From Owenia fusiformis (lineage: Eukaryota; Annelida; Polychaeta; Sabellida; Oweniidae), in contig CAIIXF020000001.1 in NCBI GenBank assembly GCA_903813345.2, positions 30,493,915-30,557,914 of the forward strand: DNA of 64,000 nucleotides, read 5' to 3'. The translations under genes and the position numbers were made by a program. The notes under the pieces are model-generated. The model was not told the origin of the DNA and ran no database searches. It saw nothing but the letters and a program-made list of their open reading frames with translations. Positions 52,701 to 61,221 of the stretch are shown here, in pieces. Every line of letters starts with the position of its first letter. The first letter of the stretch is position 1.

Positions 52701-55700
52701 CTTTGTATTTTACAAGGCACACATCTGAGAAAACAAGAGAGAGATATATGTGAGATAGATATATTCTATGGATACACTTAATAAGTCTTCCATCATTTCA
52801 AACAGTAGTACTCATTACTTTGGTTGGTATGAAAGTGGCGGCCCTTTTGAAAATATTTTGCACAAAACTATTCAACAATATACATCTTTCCACCAAATAT
52901 GAAAACCAGTCCACTAGTATGAAAATTATTTTCTGGATGGATTGACAGATGAACTGACAGAGGGACTGACTGATGGATGGTGAGCTTCGCTATATCCCTA
53001 ACCCTATATCCCTAACTTCACTCGTTGGGATAATCATGTATTCATCATCACAGCAAAGAACATGGAATTCAAAAGTATGTTATTGATCAATGTGCGTGTA
53101 AGCATTTTTATGCTGAGATGGATTTATTATTACACTATGAAACAGTCTGAAATGATTTTGTTTGGTCAGAAATATAAAAAATTGTATATAATTTTGATTG
53201 AAACATTGAAACAAAGGCAAGAATTATAATCATTATTTACTCAGAGTAAAACTGAGTAAAATTCCTCTCCTTTGTTTGCAGACATTTTCAGACTTACCAC
53301 TTGTCCATTGCCACCTCACCCAATTCAATGTTATACATCCTTTTATCCAAAGTCCTTCAAGAGTTTGAACATTAAATTCTGTTTTTTCAATGATCAATTC
53401 ATTTCTAACTTGACAATGGAGATTGCAGAAAGGCAATTTTGGAAAGTCTTTGGATGGTAAGAAGAATTTTGAAGCATTCAACTTAAATAAACACTCCCCC
53501 CTAGCTATGCCAATGGTGTATAAGTTTCAATGCAATGAATGCAATATCTATAATCAATGACCTTACCCAATGAGTTATTTTCCATCCCAAATTATACATT
53601 ATGTTATTGAAAAATCCATGACATCTTACTAAATGGTGAAAAGTAAATGCACCCTGCTTCTGACTAACAGAGAATTAGTGGATGTTTACTTACATTAACT
53701 CTGTGAATTCTGGCACTTGATTTAATTGTTGCCTCACAGAAGAAGGACATCTCTCCAGTAGTAAATTTAGGGACTTCAACATCTACAAAATAATGCAGTG
53801 AGGTGATAAAAACATTTAAGGGGTTGGAACTTCTATTTTTGGTAGATTTGGACCATGACATTTTGCATCCATCTTATAGCATTACACATCATCTCAAATA
53901 TGAACATTGAAGTGTTGCCACATTGACAAAAGAAATGGAAAGTTGAGTTTTGATGATAAAATCTAATATTATTTATGACATACATATATACTATCCTAGC
54001 TGCAGTGCACAACAAATAATATCAATTATTTTGGAAAATATTCTTTATAATGAATGTGTTAGAATTGTAATTGTTTCTACACAACAAAGCAGATGTGTAA
54101 GGAAAACGTGAGAATAAAACAGTAATGAAATTCAGAATCAATCCCATAAAATATTGCAGAAATTAAAGATTAACATTTTACAATATTAAACATACATTGT
54201 ATGTTCTAACACCTCTTTAATCCAAACACCTTTCAAGATTCACATATTAAGAAAACCCTGAAATGTGAACACCTGATAATTAAAACACTTTTGGTCAGTC
54301 CCAGAGATGTTCAGATGAGTCAGGTTTTACTGTATATACAGTAGTTCTCAACATGTAAAAAAAATGAGAAAACTATTTAAGGAATAAAGATTTATGTATC
54401 ATTCTATATTGGAAATATAAAAGCATGAGTGTATGTACTAACCCAAACACATAATGCACGAAGGCGAAGCCTGAGTGCATTATCAGTGGGTTAGTGCATA
54501 CACAAATGTTTTTATATTTCCAATATCACGGGGTACCATCGAATAATTTTGGCAACGTACCGGAGAACGACATTTTACTAAGAAATGGCAATAATTTAGC
54601 ACAATATATTTTTAAACTAGAGAATGCATATATCAATGAATTAACACACTGAAATGCTTTAAGCTGATTGGCTGAGACACGCTTGGCATGTTTAAATATC
54701 TTATGATTATTCATAAATTATATGTACATGTACCTCCATTTTTATATGAAAGCTGAACTTGACATTTGTGACATCTGATAGGATCATCAATGAAAACATG
54801 GAGATCATTCTTCCTTTTGCTGAAATTCAAACAAAATATATTGAAACAAATATTTAATGCTTCATGCAAATTAGCTGAAACAAAATAAAATGCCATATCC
54901 AATTATATAATTTCCAATGTCAATTATTGTGAAATGAAATTAATGAATGACATATTAGTGTAACAGATATTTTACTATACATAATTTCTATCACATCTTT
55001 AATTTTATTGCTTAACCAATACCCCTCCCCTTAAATCTATGAACAAAGAACCTTTATCTTTTGGCTCTTTAAACAAATCTTTCCATCGTTCTTGATAATC
55101 AACAAATTGTTCCTTTTGTAAATGTATGAATGGAATCTAATTTCTTTTGAAATATTTGTTAAAACAATGGAAGTAAATTTCAGTAATTCTGACATGTACA
55201 TACCACATTTACTGAACAATTTCTGCGAGTATAAAAGAGGCAAGCAAGATTAGAGGATCACTGAGTTAATACAAAGTAAGGTTTAATGTTGCAGATAATT
55301 GGTGATTAAAGCTGCCCACCTGCAAATCCACATTCTTCAATATTTCATATAAGCTGTACAATTTCCATGATTTACAACTATATAATTTAATAATTTAAAT
55401 ATTCCAACTAAAATAATTTGACTTTAACAGTATGTTTAGTTAACCTTTTAACCCATGGGTTATGACTAAATGTGACCCTACACTATCACAATTAAAATAA
55501 CACCAAGAACAATTAAAGCATAAATCTAATCTCAAATGCAATGCTCATGCTCTATTTGGGCTGACCAAATTTCATTCTTGCTGTTTTTCTGTTGTAATCT
55601 GATCTAAATAAACTTGGTTCGAGTGATGAGAAAAACGAAACAAGACAATCAAAATAATACTAATTCGATAAGCATTTAAGTGTTATTAACTGAGTTACAG

Positions 55701-58700
55701 AGAAGGGCATAGAAAATAATCCAAGCGAAACAGAGTTTGAGGAATTAATTACATGTTCCTTTTGTGAATGGCACTCACCTCGGCTACTGTATTCAGACAG
55801 GGTCTGAAAAACACAGAGATTAAATGTTAATTAAAGACCAATTTTTAGATAAATGTTTAAATACACTAGGTATTATGTTTTCTAAATCCTAGATTTTTCT
55901 ATTTAGTCTTTTATTTAGTTTTTTCAGTGAGTTGTAATTAACATTAAACATGCAACAGAAGAGGTTAGAACAACATACATTTATCTGGTATTATAGTTTA
56001 ACGTGTGCCTGTGGAAAAGATGTATATCTTGTTACACTTCTTGAAGAATGGGTAGCTTTTTAAGACAAACAGTCATTCTTTTCATAAACCGTTCATCTAA
56101 GTTGGTTGGTGAACTTTAATTAACATCCACTGAGCGAAAGAAAAAAAAAAAAAAATTCCATAGTGAAGTGAAACACTTGGGATGTGAAGCTTTGTGCACA
56201 CAATCATTAAACATGTGTGTTGCTTTTATTAAGATGCTATTACTGTCACAACAACCCTTTTTACTGACACATTAATAAGATGACGGTGTATAAGATCTAA
56301 TGAAAAAAATCTTCCAACCTTGATTCTTTTATTTCAAATAAACCTGGTCCTTATTTAATTTTCACTGGATAAAGACAGTTGCATGGGATTCCATTAGAGA
56401 GGCCCTTTCTTCCCTTTCTTCTTATTTCAATCATTCAGTCTCAGCACATTCGTGAAATACATTTCTCATCAATTAGGTACCTCCTCCTTTTTGTCATGTA
56501 AATATTACCAATGTAAATTGAAATAAATTATATCGCTAAAGATTGCAAAAAAATTGCTAATCTATCACTGTTGACTCTGGTCAAGGTATTTGTATTATAC
56601 ATGTGTCATCCAGGGGTAGTTAGATGTTTGTTCAATGTCAAGTTTGTTTGGTTACACTGCCTTCAAGTACCTCTATGATTGAATAGTCATTTATTATTAT
56701 TTGTCACATTGTTTCCTCTGTTCTTGAGATATGATAACTGGATAGAGATGTATGGGAAATTCCATTAAGAACAATCCTATTTAAAACCTCTTAATCACAC
56801 TCAGGACTGATCATTTACCCCTAAAATACCCCCTATGAGAAGGAAAGGATATTTGAACTCTTCAATATGATTTTCAATCTTGCCTGCTGGGGCAGAACAA
56901 TGCAACAATTATAGTTTGTCAAACAAAGCATATTTAAACAATATATTGACCATGGGTAGCAACATTCTAATAACAGGCCAATTATCAAAGTATTAAATTA
57001 TTTAATTAAAGAAAGGATTTTAATAAAGTTAACAATAATCTTTGCAACTTACAATTATTGTTTCCAACGTATCTTCCAAAGTCTTTTCAAAATATGAACT
57101 GGTCTGTAGCAAATGTGAGATACACTCATAGGTTTCTACAATGTAAAGAAAAGAACTGCGTGATTATTTTTTATATTTTGAATTCTTGATTAACAGTAAC
57201 TAAACTGTTATTCTAGTGTATGGCGCATTATTAAATACATCTGCCTTTTTATTGTTTTCCCAACAATTGTTTATTTAATTACTTTTCAAAAACAATTGCA
57301 TAAAATATGAACTTTTTTAAAACTTTGAAATACAATACATTCAGTTAAGGGATAATGACGTTTATAAATCTGGTACATATCAGCATGTTATATTCATCAT
57401 TCAATCATCAAACAATACAAAAGATAAACCAGACAGTTTTTAACAATACAAGCATACTTCTTGATTCATTATGTCACAAGTTTTTCGTTTCATCCATAGG
57501 ATTCTTTGATCAATGCATAATGCAAAAAAAACTTGTAAGACAGAGAGGGGTGTGGCAGTATGACCCTAATCTATCCCACATGTGCCTAGCAATAGGGGTC
57601 AAACAAAGATTAAAATATTATGCAAAATTAGTCTTCACATTTACATAAATAACTAGACATGTGCTTTATGAAATATAAAAAAAAACAATCAAAATGTTTT
57701 CATTTATAGGTCAACGAAGGTGAATCTAGGTTAGACAAGAAAACAGCAACTCCCTAAAGTAGCAGGCCTAACCAAACAAAATATATTTATTAAATCACCC
57801 GTGATTTTGAACATTTCATTACAGAAATAGCTAACCTGCATGCAGAGTGTAGTTATAAACTGTACCTCTGCCTAGTACAGACTTTATTACAGTTTAGCAG
57901 CCCCGCCCCAAAGATTGGTGCCTGTGACAGCCCAGGTTATAAATCATTTCAAATCTACCACGCTGACCTTATCTCAACCAATCAGAGAAGTGGAAGGAAC
58001 ACGTGCTAAATATGTGCTCATTAACTCTGCAGTGATGTCAGAGGAGATGACCATATAGAAAGTCGTCCATATTTCGACTCTGATTGGCTCGGTGAGATCA
58101 GAGATTTATTGCAAACTGAAAGAGTGAAGACAAAGCTCTCTTTTAAAAAGTGAAGTCGAACGAATGCAAAGGGTAAGAAATAGCCTTGCAGTATTGCTAT
58201 CTCTTTTTGACAAAATCAACACCAATGATGTGACATGACACTGTTCTAGAAATCCCTTCTTGAGAAGAGGCCCTATGCCTAGAAGGCAATGACTCATATT
58301 TGAATTATAGTAGATAATATTTCTTCTGAAAAAGGGAATCATTTTTAGATTTCAGTGACCATCTTAAACATAAGCCATTAGTACATCAATTTTTCTAAAT
58401 TCGTTCATTTACTTGTATGTAAAGCCAAGATTTGTCTCATTAAATGTGATTATTATGTGGAAGGTTGTCAAAAACATGTACATACCAAATTGTCATATAT
58501 GTTTTGACAACTAAAGAATACTCATTTCCACAAATGGAGCACATTGTCATATTTACAACTAATCTAGACAATACTTAATCATTACTTCCACTAATTAACA
58601 TGCCTCTCTAGAATCTTTGTTTTTACAAGAAAAACTGAACTGACAATTTCTTAACCTCATAAGTAATTAAACTTTTTTTATGACAAGAGTGGCTGACAAG

Positions 58701-59181
58701 TCATGGAGCCAATACACACTCCCTTTCTCTTATTACATACAGTGGATTAAATAATCTAAAAGACTTCATTTTTTAAGTCATCTTTATAACTTGAACTTAA
58801 TATAAAGGAAGGTGAATGCATAACATCTTTCACATGAATAATCAGTCACATTTACTATGTACCACTCAGTTTCAACTATTCTCATCAAAAGAAGGATGAG
58901 ATTTCATTGTTTCTCTTTTTGTGTTTGAAATATGTTTTCTATATGGTAGATTAGATGTTAATAATACTCTTTGCCCAATCAAAATCTGGACTTTTCAATT
59001 ACTCTTTTGGCATTAATTGATAATATGCAAATAAATTATAAATACTTATCATTTTTGGGAAATACTCAAAAATGACTGCATCATTTGGCTCATGGGGGTT
59101 GTTTGCCAAATGCTGCACCACCCGCAAGATGACAGACACCCAAGAACATTCTTCTTGGCTGTTGCTGGTCTTCTTCAGCTC
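28665..59181 (-). CDS. SYCP2: Synaptonemal complex protein 2, 30 exons seen, both ends missing
   Basis: SYCP2 is a meiotic chromosome axis / lateral element protein that pairs with SYCP3 through a C-terminal coiled coil and binds axis partners through its N-terminal domains; it acts in germ-cell nuclei. Thirty exons (listed separately) join with consistent phase into about 1,638 codons. Counting from the first visible residue, about 1-215 match the armadillo-like domain, 216-341 the Spt16M-like domain, 342-1589 a low-complexity K/S/E/D-rich region, and 1590-1638 a coiled coil. The best matches to vertebrate SYCP2, recalled from memory, are DYEFQVGVIECLFRL (human DYDLQVGIVEALCRM), EFWVDFNCGS (human EFWIDFNLGS) and KKNIFSDTDENN (human KKNLFSDTETEY). 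Human SYCP2 is about 1,530 residues, so this protein is somewhat longer. The start codon exon and the last exons were not found. Introns are loaded with transposon remnants. Identity is very likely; exact exon edges are by eye. Confidence 0.93.
29124..29470 (+). mobile_element. Penelope-like GIY-YIG-region remnant
   Basis: A 67-codon ORF with NKSAITDHVLQNNCVMDWNN, then TTVLDNDNKRLK. This resembles the C-terminal nuclease region of Penelope-like elements (SAvaeHa...H.idW....vl). It lies in the SYCP2 intron between exons ac and ad, on the opposite strand. It is broken and lacks any partner domain. Confidence 0.5.
30390..30565 (-). CDS. SYCP2: SYCP2 exon ac, start of C-terminal coiled coil
   Basis: 176 bases between TTTTGTAG and GTAAGC; 59 codons with the carried base. 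An acidic opening (DLSDFDQEDIDGEGG) leads to SLLNSFGADLQKTLR. Human SYCP3 has NMLEGVGVDINKALL at the same place just before its coil, so this is the Cor1-type lead-in. Confidence 0.88.
32091..32243 (-). CDS. SYCP2: SYCP2 exon ab, acidic
   Basis: 153 bases between TTGGCAAG and GTGAGA. Acidic: EIEPLSDDDCEVDN, then a NLFDYKRKKQ end. The acceptor has a poor pyrimidine tract. Confidence 0.78.
32931..33009 (-). CDS. SYCP2: SYCP2 exon aa
   Basis: Opens after TTTTTCAG with ERMLANLEAFNFDDIYEE. Two in-phase GTAAAT donors lie nine bases apart (exon end 32931 or 32940), a possible three-residue alternative donor. Confidence 0.78.
33265..33396 (-). CDS. SYCP2: SYCP2 exon z
   Basis: 132 bases between CATTGTAG and GTGAGC, 44 codons, phase 0. 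An acidic run DAVDDDEYDFNLS followed by SPVNTPKTPK. Confidence 0.84.
34353..34417 (-). CDS. SYCP2: SYCP2 exon y (65 nt)
   Basis: Short exon between TAATTACAG and GTAACA. Acidic peptide SESDGETAFTQEMKIS; phase fits both sides. Confidence 0.8.
34536..34607. mobile_element. Mini family A-like element without core repeats
   Basis: Begins ATGTCACCACCTG and ends CTTGTGGTGGTGACAT, inverted copies of each other, only 72 bases in all. It looks like a pearl-type element reduced to its two ends. Confidence 0.6.
34705..34858 (-). CDS. SYCP2: SYCP2 exon x
   Basis: 154 bases between GCTTGTAG and GTAAGT, 51 codons plus one base. It contains SRQRQYGSLD and a TP/SP-rich end (KTPITPKTSDRLN) of the kind found in many cell-cycle kinase substrates. 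Confidence 0.84.
35035..35199 (-). CDS. SYCP2: SYCP2 exon w
   Basis: 165 bases between GTTTTCAG and GTAGGT, 55 codons, phase 0. Two lysine-rich clusters (MRKKKKDQ, SPKQKKKIFK) flank a serine-rich middle. Confidence 0.84.
35482..35721 (-). CDS. SYCP2: SYCP2 exon v with conserved FSDTD...SWL motif
   Basis: 240 bases (80 codons) between ATATTCCAG and GTTCGC, phase 0. KKNIFSDTDENN, then EASWLTSLGRKKKPKPKS matches human KKNLFSDTETEY, then DISWLREPKSKPQ at similar spacing. It is a rare island of conservation in an otherwise drifting region, and so is a second strong anchor for the gene call. Confidence 0.93.
35924..35999 (-). CDS. SYCP2: SYCP2 exon u
   Basis: 76 bases between TTGTTTCAG and GTACAT; encodes SDIGSVVSSFNISAHS, then RKKESLPEAK. 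Phase 0 out. Confidence 0.82.
36116..36207 (-). CDS. SYCP2: SYCP2 exon t, basic
   Basis: 92 bases between ATTTAAG and GTATGT. A basic stretch ERSKRPRKKVDY, a likely nuclear-localisation or DNA-contact patch. Confidence 0.83.
36387..36540 (-). CDS. SYCP2: SYCP2 exon s, acidic
   Basis: 154 bases between GAGTTTCAG and GTTGAT; 52 codons with the two carried bases. Strongly acidic: IDETFNEEAEDADVSNID, then NAVANFAKICQ. Confidence 0.85.
36769..38218 (-). CDS. SYCP2: SYCP2 large exon r (1,450 nt)
   Basis: The largest exon, 483 codons plus two bases, between TTCTTTAG and GTAAGG. It is very rich in K, S, E, D, N and Q and predicted disordered. Near its start are repeated basic clusters (KRKGATKRGRANKGKK, RAKRGRKNKS) that look like AT-hook-type or nuclear-localisation patches. 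An acidic cluster GESDDDDIGE follows. Further on are phenylalanine-bearing short motifs (NFDFMESQ, DMFDFEPD). The last third is glutamine/lysine rich with helix potential (DEKRQLIASRSESLKKYRE). The opposite strand also carries a 221-codon ORF, which is a shadow. Confidence 0.92.
38870..39323. mobile_element. Pearl-like element, family C
   Basis: Two diverged core units (AAGTGGCGGCCATTTTGAAA and TTGGTAGCCATTTTGAATC) are followed by AACAGACGGATGGACGGACA and a perfect hairpin TAGCTCAC-CAT-GTGAGCTA, then ATAAAAA. It has the same plan as families A and B with a different hairpin. It sits in the SYCP2 intron between exons q and r. Confidence 0.6.
39395..39566 (-). CDS. SYCP2: SYCP2 exon q
   Basis: 172 bases between TTATGCAG and GTACTA; 57 codons plus one base. 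A disordered segment (KLKDKILIEDPNYTGY, then an NDKTPKS site). The frame joins both neighbours. Confidence 0.82.
39746..39855 (-). CDS. SYCP2: SYCP2 exon p
   Basis: 110 bases between TTTTTGTAG and GTAACT. DVDTIPDSCPVEI recalls human LQDVIPDSQAAEK. It leaves in phase 0 after KEEKIQQ. Confidence 0.85.
40125..40313 (-). CDS. SYCP2: SYCP2 exon o
   Basis: 189 bases between ATGTGCAG and GTGTGC. It contains a basic patch (HGVRRVKTPLV), a proline/valine run, and a helical acidic end (ERRLKVSEAIAHASEDEED). Two SP/TP sites could be phosphorylation targets. Confidence 0.82.
41428..41563 (-). CDS. SYCP2: SYCP2 exon n
   Basis: 136 bases between GTATCCAG and GTATGT; 45 codons plus one base. A serine/threonine-rich disordered stretch (TTTSSTQHTASSNTSSG) ending in SPDKDR. 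Confidence 0.78.
41732..41818 (-). CDS. SYCP2: SYCP2 exon m
   Basis: 87 bases between CAATTCAG and GTTTGT, phase 0. A proline-rich linker with KPCPRQPKVSMPLQP. No domain is recognised. Confidence 0.75.
42142..42231 (-). CDS. SYCP2: SYCP2 exon l
   Basis: 90 bases between TTCTTCTAG and GTTTGA, phase 0. It encodes IPSSIADEQTDMGNL, then a basic helix DDLAKRIADKL. It follows the Spt16M-like domain, as the human linker does. Confidence 0.75.
42504..42581 (-). CDS. SYCP2: SYCP2 exon k, possible GC donor
   Basis: 26 open codons between GTCTTCAG and CAG|GCATGT, phase 0 on both sides. It encodes IGQKVSRSIQSIHVNL, loosely like human RKQGISVAKTSLHILF. The donor would be GC rather than GT. It is included because the frame and position fit; it could instead be an unspliced intronic ORF. 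Confidence 0.55.
43403..44865. mobile_element. Long-inverted-repeat (foldback) element with 5-bp target duplication
   Basis: Arms of about 470 bases (43403-43873 and about 44397-44865) are inverted copies with moderate divergence. The outermost bases read CACGCCTTACCATCGCGTAA and its complement. ACTAT (43398-43402 and 44866-44870) is duplicated on both sides. The word CGTCACCGTACAG or its complement occurs near each outer end and twice near each inner end, in mirrored orientation. The spacer of about 520 bases has no transposase. CAC ends plus a 5-bp duplication are features of Transib-type transposons, but the family is not established. Confidence 0.85.
45687..45833. mobile_element. Small inverted-repeat element
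   Basis: GAGTTTAAGCT at the left and AGCTTAAACTC at the right flank about 125 bases that include CpG-bearing words unlike the surrounding DNA. Low support. Confidence 0.35.
47364..47588 (-). CDS. SYCP2: SYCP2 exon j, Spt16M-like domain
   Basis: 225 bases (75 codons), phase 0 at both ends, between TTATGTAG and GTAAAT. It opens with an acidic run EEEEDE and continues LLWETVSIHHKVVEKYSL, matching human HQWEAVTVPEEKVQIYSI. It ends in a beta-rich segment with VKLYLKHPV and TVVTIAF. Confidence 0.92.
47840..47960. repeat. Family C core fragment
   Basis: TAAATGGTAGCCATTTTGAA and neighbouring words match the family C units at 38.9-39.1 kb. No ends seen. Confidence 0.45.
48650..48752. mobile_element. 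Short family A-like end pair
   Basis: Starts AAAATGACCGACCAATGA and ends TGTCACCATTTGTGGCAATG then ACATAAAAAG, resembling the ends of the 34.5 kb mini-element. The inverted pairing is weak. Confidence 0.35.
48859..49009 (-). CDS. SYCP2: SYCP2 exon i, start of Spt16M-like domain
   Basis: 151 bases between TTTTTACAG and GTCATT; 51 codons after joining. VFSIPCDAAYLGSIQLEKP and SEFWVDFNCGSRRITIF match human VFTFPCLSAFLGKYELQIP and EEFWIDFNLGSQTLSFY. The donor GTCATT is weak by consensus, but the next exon is in frame. Confidence 0.94.
49221..49270 (-). CDS. SYCP2: SYCP2 exon h (50 nt)
   Basis: Between CTTGTAG and GTAAGA; encodes DCREFLNHLNETTFPR plus two bases. Human has DCRIFLNLVNGMLGDK directly after the preceding segment. 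Confidence 0.9.
49558..49587. repeat. Perfect 13-bp stem hairpin in a TA tract
   Basis: CATGGGCTTTCAA, loop CTAA, TTGAAAGCCCATG, with TATATATA on both sides. It lies in the intron between SYCP2 exons g and h. Confidence 0.85.
49656..49798 (-). CDS. SYCP2: SYCP2 exon g, armadillo-like domain core
   Basis: 143 bases between AACTTTAG and GTACTT. It encodes 48 residues including DYEFQVGVIECLFRLIQKP, then FAKFWFSDKGVQKAF and RDSDFET. Human SYCP2 has DYDLQVGIVEALCRM, then KAFKRIKDSEFET at the same spacing. This is one of the two strongest identity anchors. Confidence 0.94.
50135..50169 (-). CDS. SYCP2: SYCP2 exon f (35 nt)
   Basis: Small exon between CTTTTTCAG and GTAAAC. It completes codons from exon e and reads INFLAALIQTIG, matching the human segment before AGDYDLQV. 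Phase agrees on both sides. Confidence 0.8.
50915..51550. mobile_element. Mariner-type MITE with about 90-bp terminal repeats
   Basis: Ends TACAGGGTGTCAAATGGCGT and its exact complement; identity holds for the first 29 bases and continues imperfectly to about 90 (GTACACAT..., GAAAGAGCAT). TA is at both borders. The centre is non-coding. It lies in the SYCP2 intron between exons e and f. Confidence 0.85.
51825..53032. mobile_element. Pearl-like element, family B, long copy
   Basis: Starts CAACTCCACAGAGAAGCAAA, then TCCCAACAAAT. It runs through several diverged CCGCCATTTTT / CATTTTGGACTTTCCGAGA units, reaches GGATGGATTGACAGATGAAC and ACTGACTGATGGATGGTGAG, and closes with CGTTGGGATAATCATG. Intronic in SYCP2. 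Confidence 0.6.
53694..53782 (-). CDS. SYCP2: SYCP2 exon e, armadillo-like domain
   Basis: 89 bases between TTTTGTAG and GTAAGT; 29 codons plus two bases. MLKSLNLLLERCPSSVRQ aligns with human IIKKMNAMLDKMPQDARK. Confidence 0.87.
54407..54525. mobile_element. 119-bp palindromic hairpin element
   Basis: TATTGGAAATATAAAAGCAT through GCACGAAGGCG is mirrored almost base for base by AAGCCTGAGTGCATTATC through TTTTTATATTTCCAATA. No loop to speak of. It lies in the intron between SYCP2 exons d and e. Confidence 0.75.
54734..54819 (-). CDS. SYCP2: SYCP2 exon d, armadillo-like domain
   Basis: 86 bases between AATTTCAG and GTACAT. After the carried base it reads as 29 codons with no stop, including MISMFSLMILSDVTNVKF, which parallels human SFVPRICSLVIDSRVNI. 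It ends in phase 0. An ORF in another frame here is a shadow. Confidence 0.82.
55779..55803 (-). CDS. SYCP2: SYCP2 microexon c (25 nt)
   Basis: Very short exon between TTTTCAG and GTGAGT, encoding TLSEYSSR plus one base. Its size and phase are exactly what joins exons b and d without a stop. The residues correspond to human VIHDVSDEGK. Confidence 0.7.
57053..57135 (-). CDS. SYCP2: SYCP2 exon b, armadillo-like domain
   Basis: 83 bases between a TTCTACAATGTAG-type acceptor and a GTAAGT donor. It enters with one base carried over and leaves in phase 0. It encodes a helix-like segment with CISHLLQTSSYFEKTLEDT, corresponding to the human stretch around QKMVAWFEKSKD. Confidence 0.8.
57136..59045. 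other. SYCP2 intron with a less AT-rich island
   Basis: Between exons a and b. It begins with a family B-like start (AACTCCCTAAAGTAGCAGGC near 57750). Around 57900-58100 the DNA is richer in GC and has CCAATCAG and GATTGGCTC words. This is a possible repeat or regulatory segment with no further support. Confidence 0.35.
59046..59181 (-). CDS. SYCP2: SYCP2 exon a (first visible), armadillo-like domain
   Basis: The frame opens after a TTTGTAG acceptor and ends before GTATTT, giving 45 codons plus one base. It includes WVSVILRVVQHLANNP, which aligns in position with human NVSAILVSVGRCGKN, and ends FPKMI, followed by a K completed in the next exon (human MIKQ). It enters in phase 0, so at least one upstream exon is missing. 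Confidence 0.8.
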
Positions 59182-59697
59182 CTACAAAGGCATACAAAAG
59201 AATAAATACATACATTCCTAGAGCATGAGTATTTAAATTATGAAATATGAATTGTTTCGGACAATTTATATTAAAGCTTTTCTATTATAGCATGTAATAA
59301 CATTTATATTACAGCATTTATATGGTTTTTATTAAAAAATAACTGGGATAGTCTTATGATACATTTCTCAGCAAATGATGACTGCATCTGCCTTTCATGG
59401 GACAAAACTCTTTACTACATGCACCCTTTTGTCTACTTTCACAGCTAAATGCTCAGTACCATTGATATACTTATAAAAATCAATACAAGGCATTTGCCTC
59501 CCTAAATCTACTTGTTTGAAGACATATATTGAATGACTATGATTACCTACTTAAGTTTGTTATTTATGAGATTGGAGAGCAAATACATTGAAACAACAAC
59601 CTTATAAACTTTGAAAAATCTCTAAAATGAGTAGAGAACATCTGGAACAAGGCACAGACGTGAACAATATCGTACCTAAAACACAGCATTGTGGTCT

Positions 59698-60125
59698 TGT
59701 TGACCAAGAAAGCAAGATGGCCGCAGAAAAGTTAATCAGCTCTAGAACTTATCACTGTGTAACATATGTAAAAATTTGAACGGTTTGGCTGGAAACCTGT
59801 AGACAAGTCTTGAAAGTGAAGATTTTAGGACGGAAAATCCAAAATGGCCACCTTAAAATTTACCCAGAATGCCCAAAAACTAATCAGTTCTTGACGTTGA
59901 TATGTAGAAACATCCCTGAAAATTTCATATGAATCCCTCAAATGGTTTGGCTGGAAACCTGTAGACAAGTCTTGAAAGTGAAGATTTTAGGACGGAAAAT
60001 CCAAAATGGCCACCTTAAGATTTACCCAGAATGCCCAAAAACTAATCAGTTCTTGACGTTGATATGTAGAAACATCCCTGAAAATTTCAGATGAATCCCT
60101 CAAATGGTTAGAAAGTTATTGAGTT
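59698..60125. repeat. Family A tandem array with one family H unit
   Basis: One H unit (GCAAGATGGCCGCAGAAAAG) is followed by two full 160-base A units, each starting GGTTTGGCTGGAAACCTGTA. No ACGG tract or hairpin end is present. Confidence 0.7.
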
Positions 60126-60336
60126 TAACCTCCTTACTATTCTTTCCTTAGTTGCAAGTTCTGGATCCATATCCATCGAAACCATTTTTCCGCAATAACA
60201 TGCAACTGATACTTGACAATAATATTCACCTTTCCCCAAAGTCCAAAGTGTACTCATTTGACCGCTGCGCTGATTGGTCGATGAAAATCAATGACGTCAA
60301 AGCAGGGCACATTTCGCACCAAAACTTCAATAGACT

Positions 60337-60759
60337 AGATGCGAGTAGAAATAATCTTGATTTACGTCATTATATATTAAAAATTTAGTCAAAGTGATGT
60401 CATATTTGAAATCTGCATGTAAAAGTACATCTAGAAATATGGTTTCGAAAATTGTCTATCAACTTTGAAAATTTAATTTTTTTTGAAAATGTGACTTCTT
60501 GTTCGGGTTGATTCCCCATAGAGCCCATGTTACAAAATCACAAAAAATAAATTATCTTATCTTGTATTGGACAGACAGATTTTCTTTTACTGGACATATT
60601 TTAATTTGCATAACTATTAGATACATAAGGGTTATATGAAAAATGAACCACGCAAATAGATGTAATTTAAGTTAAAGGGGACTTTCTACCATACCCGCCA
60701 TGCTATCTGACCCGAACGAGCCATCTGGTGGTGAATCTGGTAACTACCTACTCGCATCT
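60337..60759. mobile_element. Repeat family I with 12-bp inverted ends
   Basis: AGATGCGAGTAG at the left, CTACTCGCATCT at the right. The interior contains GGGTTGATTCCCCATAGAGC and TGCATAACTATTAGATACAT. Inverted partial copies occur at 13715-14030, and partial copies at 12700-12785 and 28085-28275. The flanking 60205-60336 segment with TGACGTCA is itself repeated near 62.6 kb, so the element may be larger. Confidence 0.6.
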
Positions 60760-61221
60760 GCGTTATTACTATTAGATCGCCGAATGAGTGAAATATATCT
60801 CATTATAAAATGATAACAAAACTAAGTGAAATATATTTTTCTGTAATTTTCCCTTAAGCTGTGTCTTAAATACACAATCCGGTAAATCAAACCATAGAAA
60901 TAATTGTGATACGAGTGCTAGTCTTTTAACAAAGTGAATCCAATTACGCAAACTAAAGATTGACAATCATTCAAACATTAAGACTGTATGGATTAGGAAT
61001 ATACATTAATCATGATTATTCAATTAAATAGTTCATTATGTTTCTAATAAAAAATATATATGAAGAACAGTTTTAAATGTCAGAGTCCACTTGCTTTTTT
61101 TCACCGGATTGCCCAAATAATTTGCGATTGGTCTTGTATTTTTGCAATTCAATGTTGAAGTAACTAATATTCATCATACTGTAGTATTTTGCATTTTAAT
61201 TGCAATTCTAAGCTTAATAAC

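Noticed and set aside
55219-55237. Possible 19-nt SYCP2 exon before a GTATGT donor
   Set aside because: In the required phase it introduces a stop; skipping it joins the neighbouring exons perfectly.
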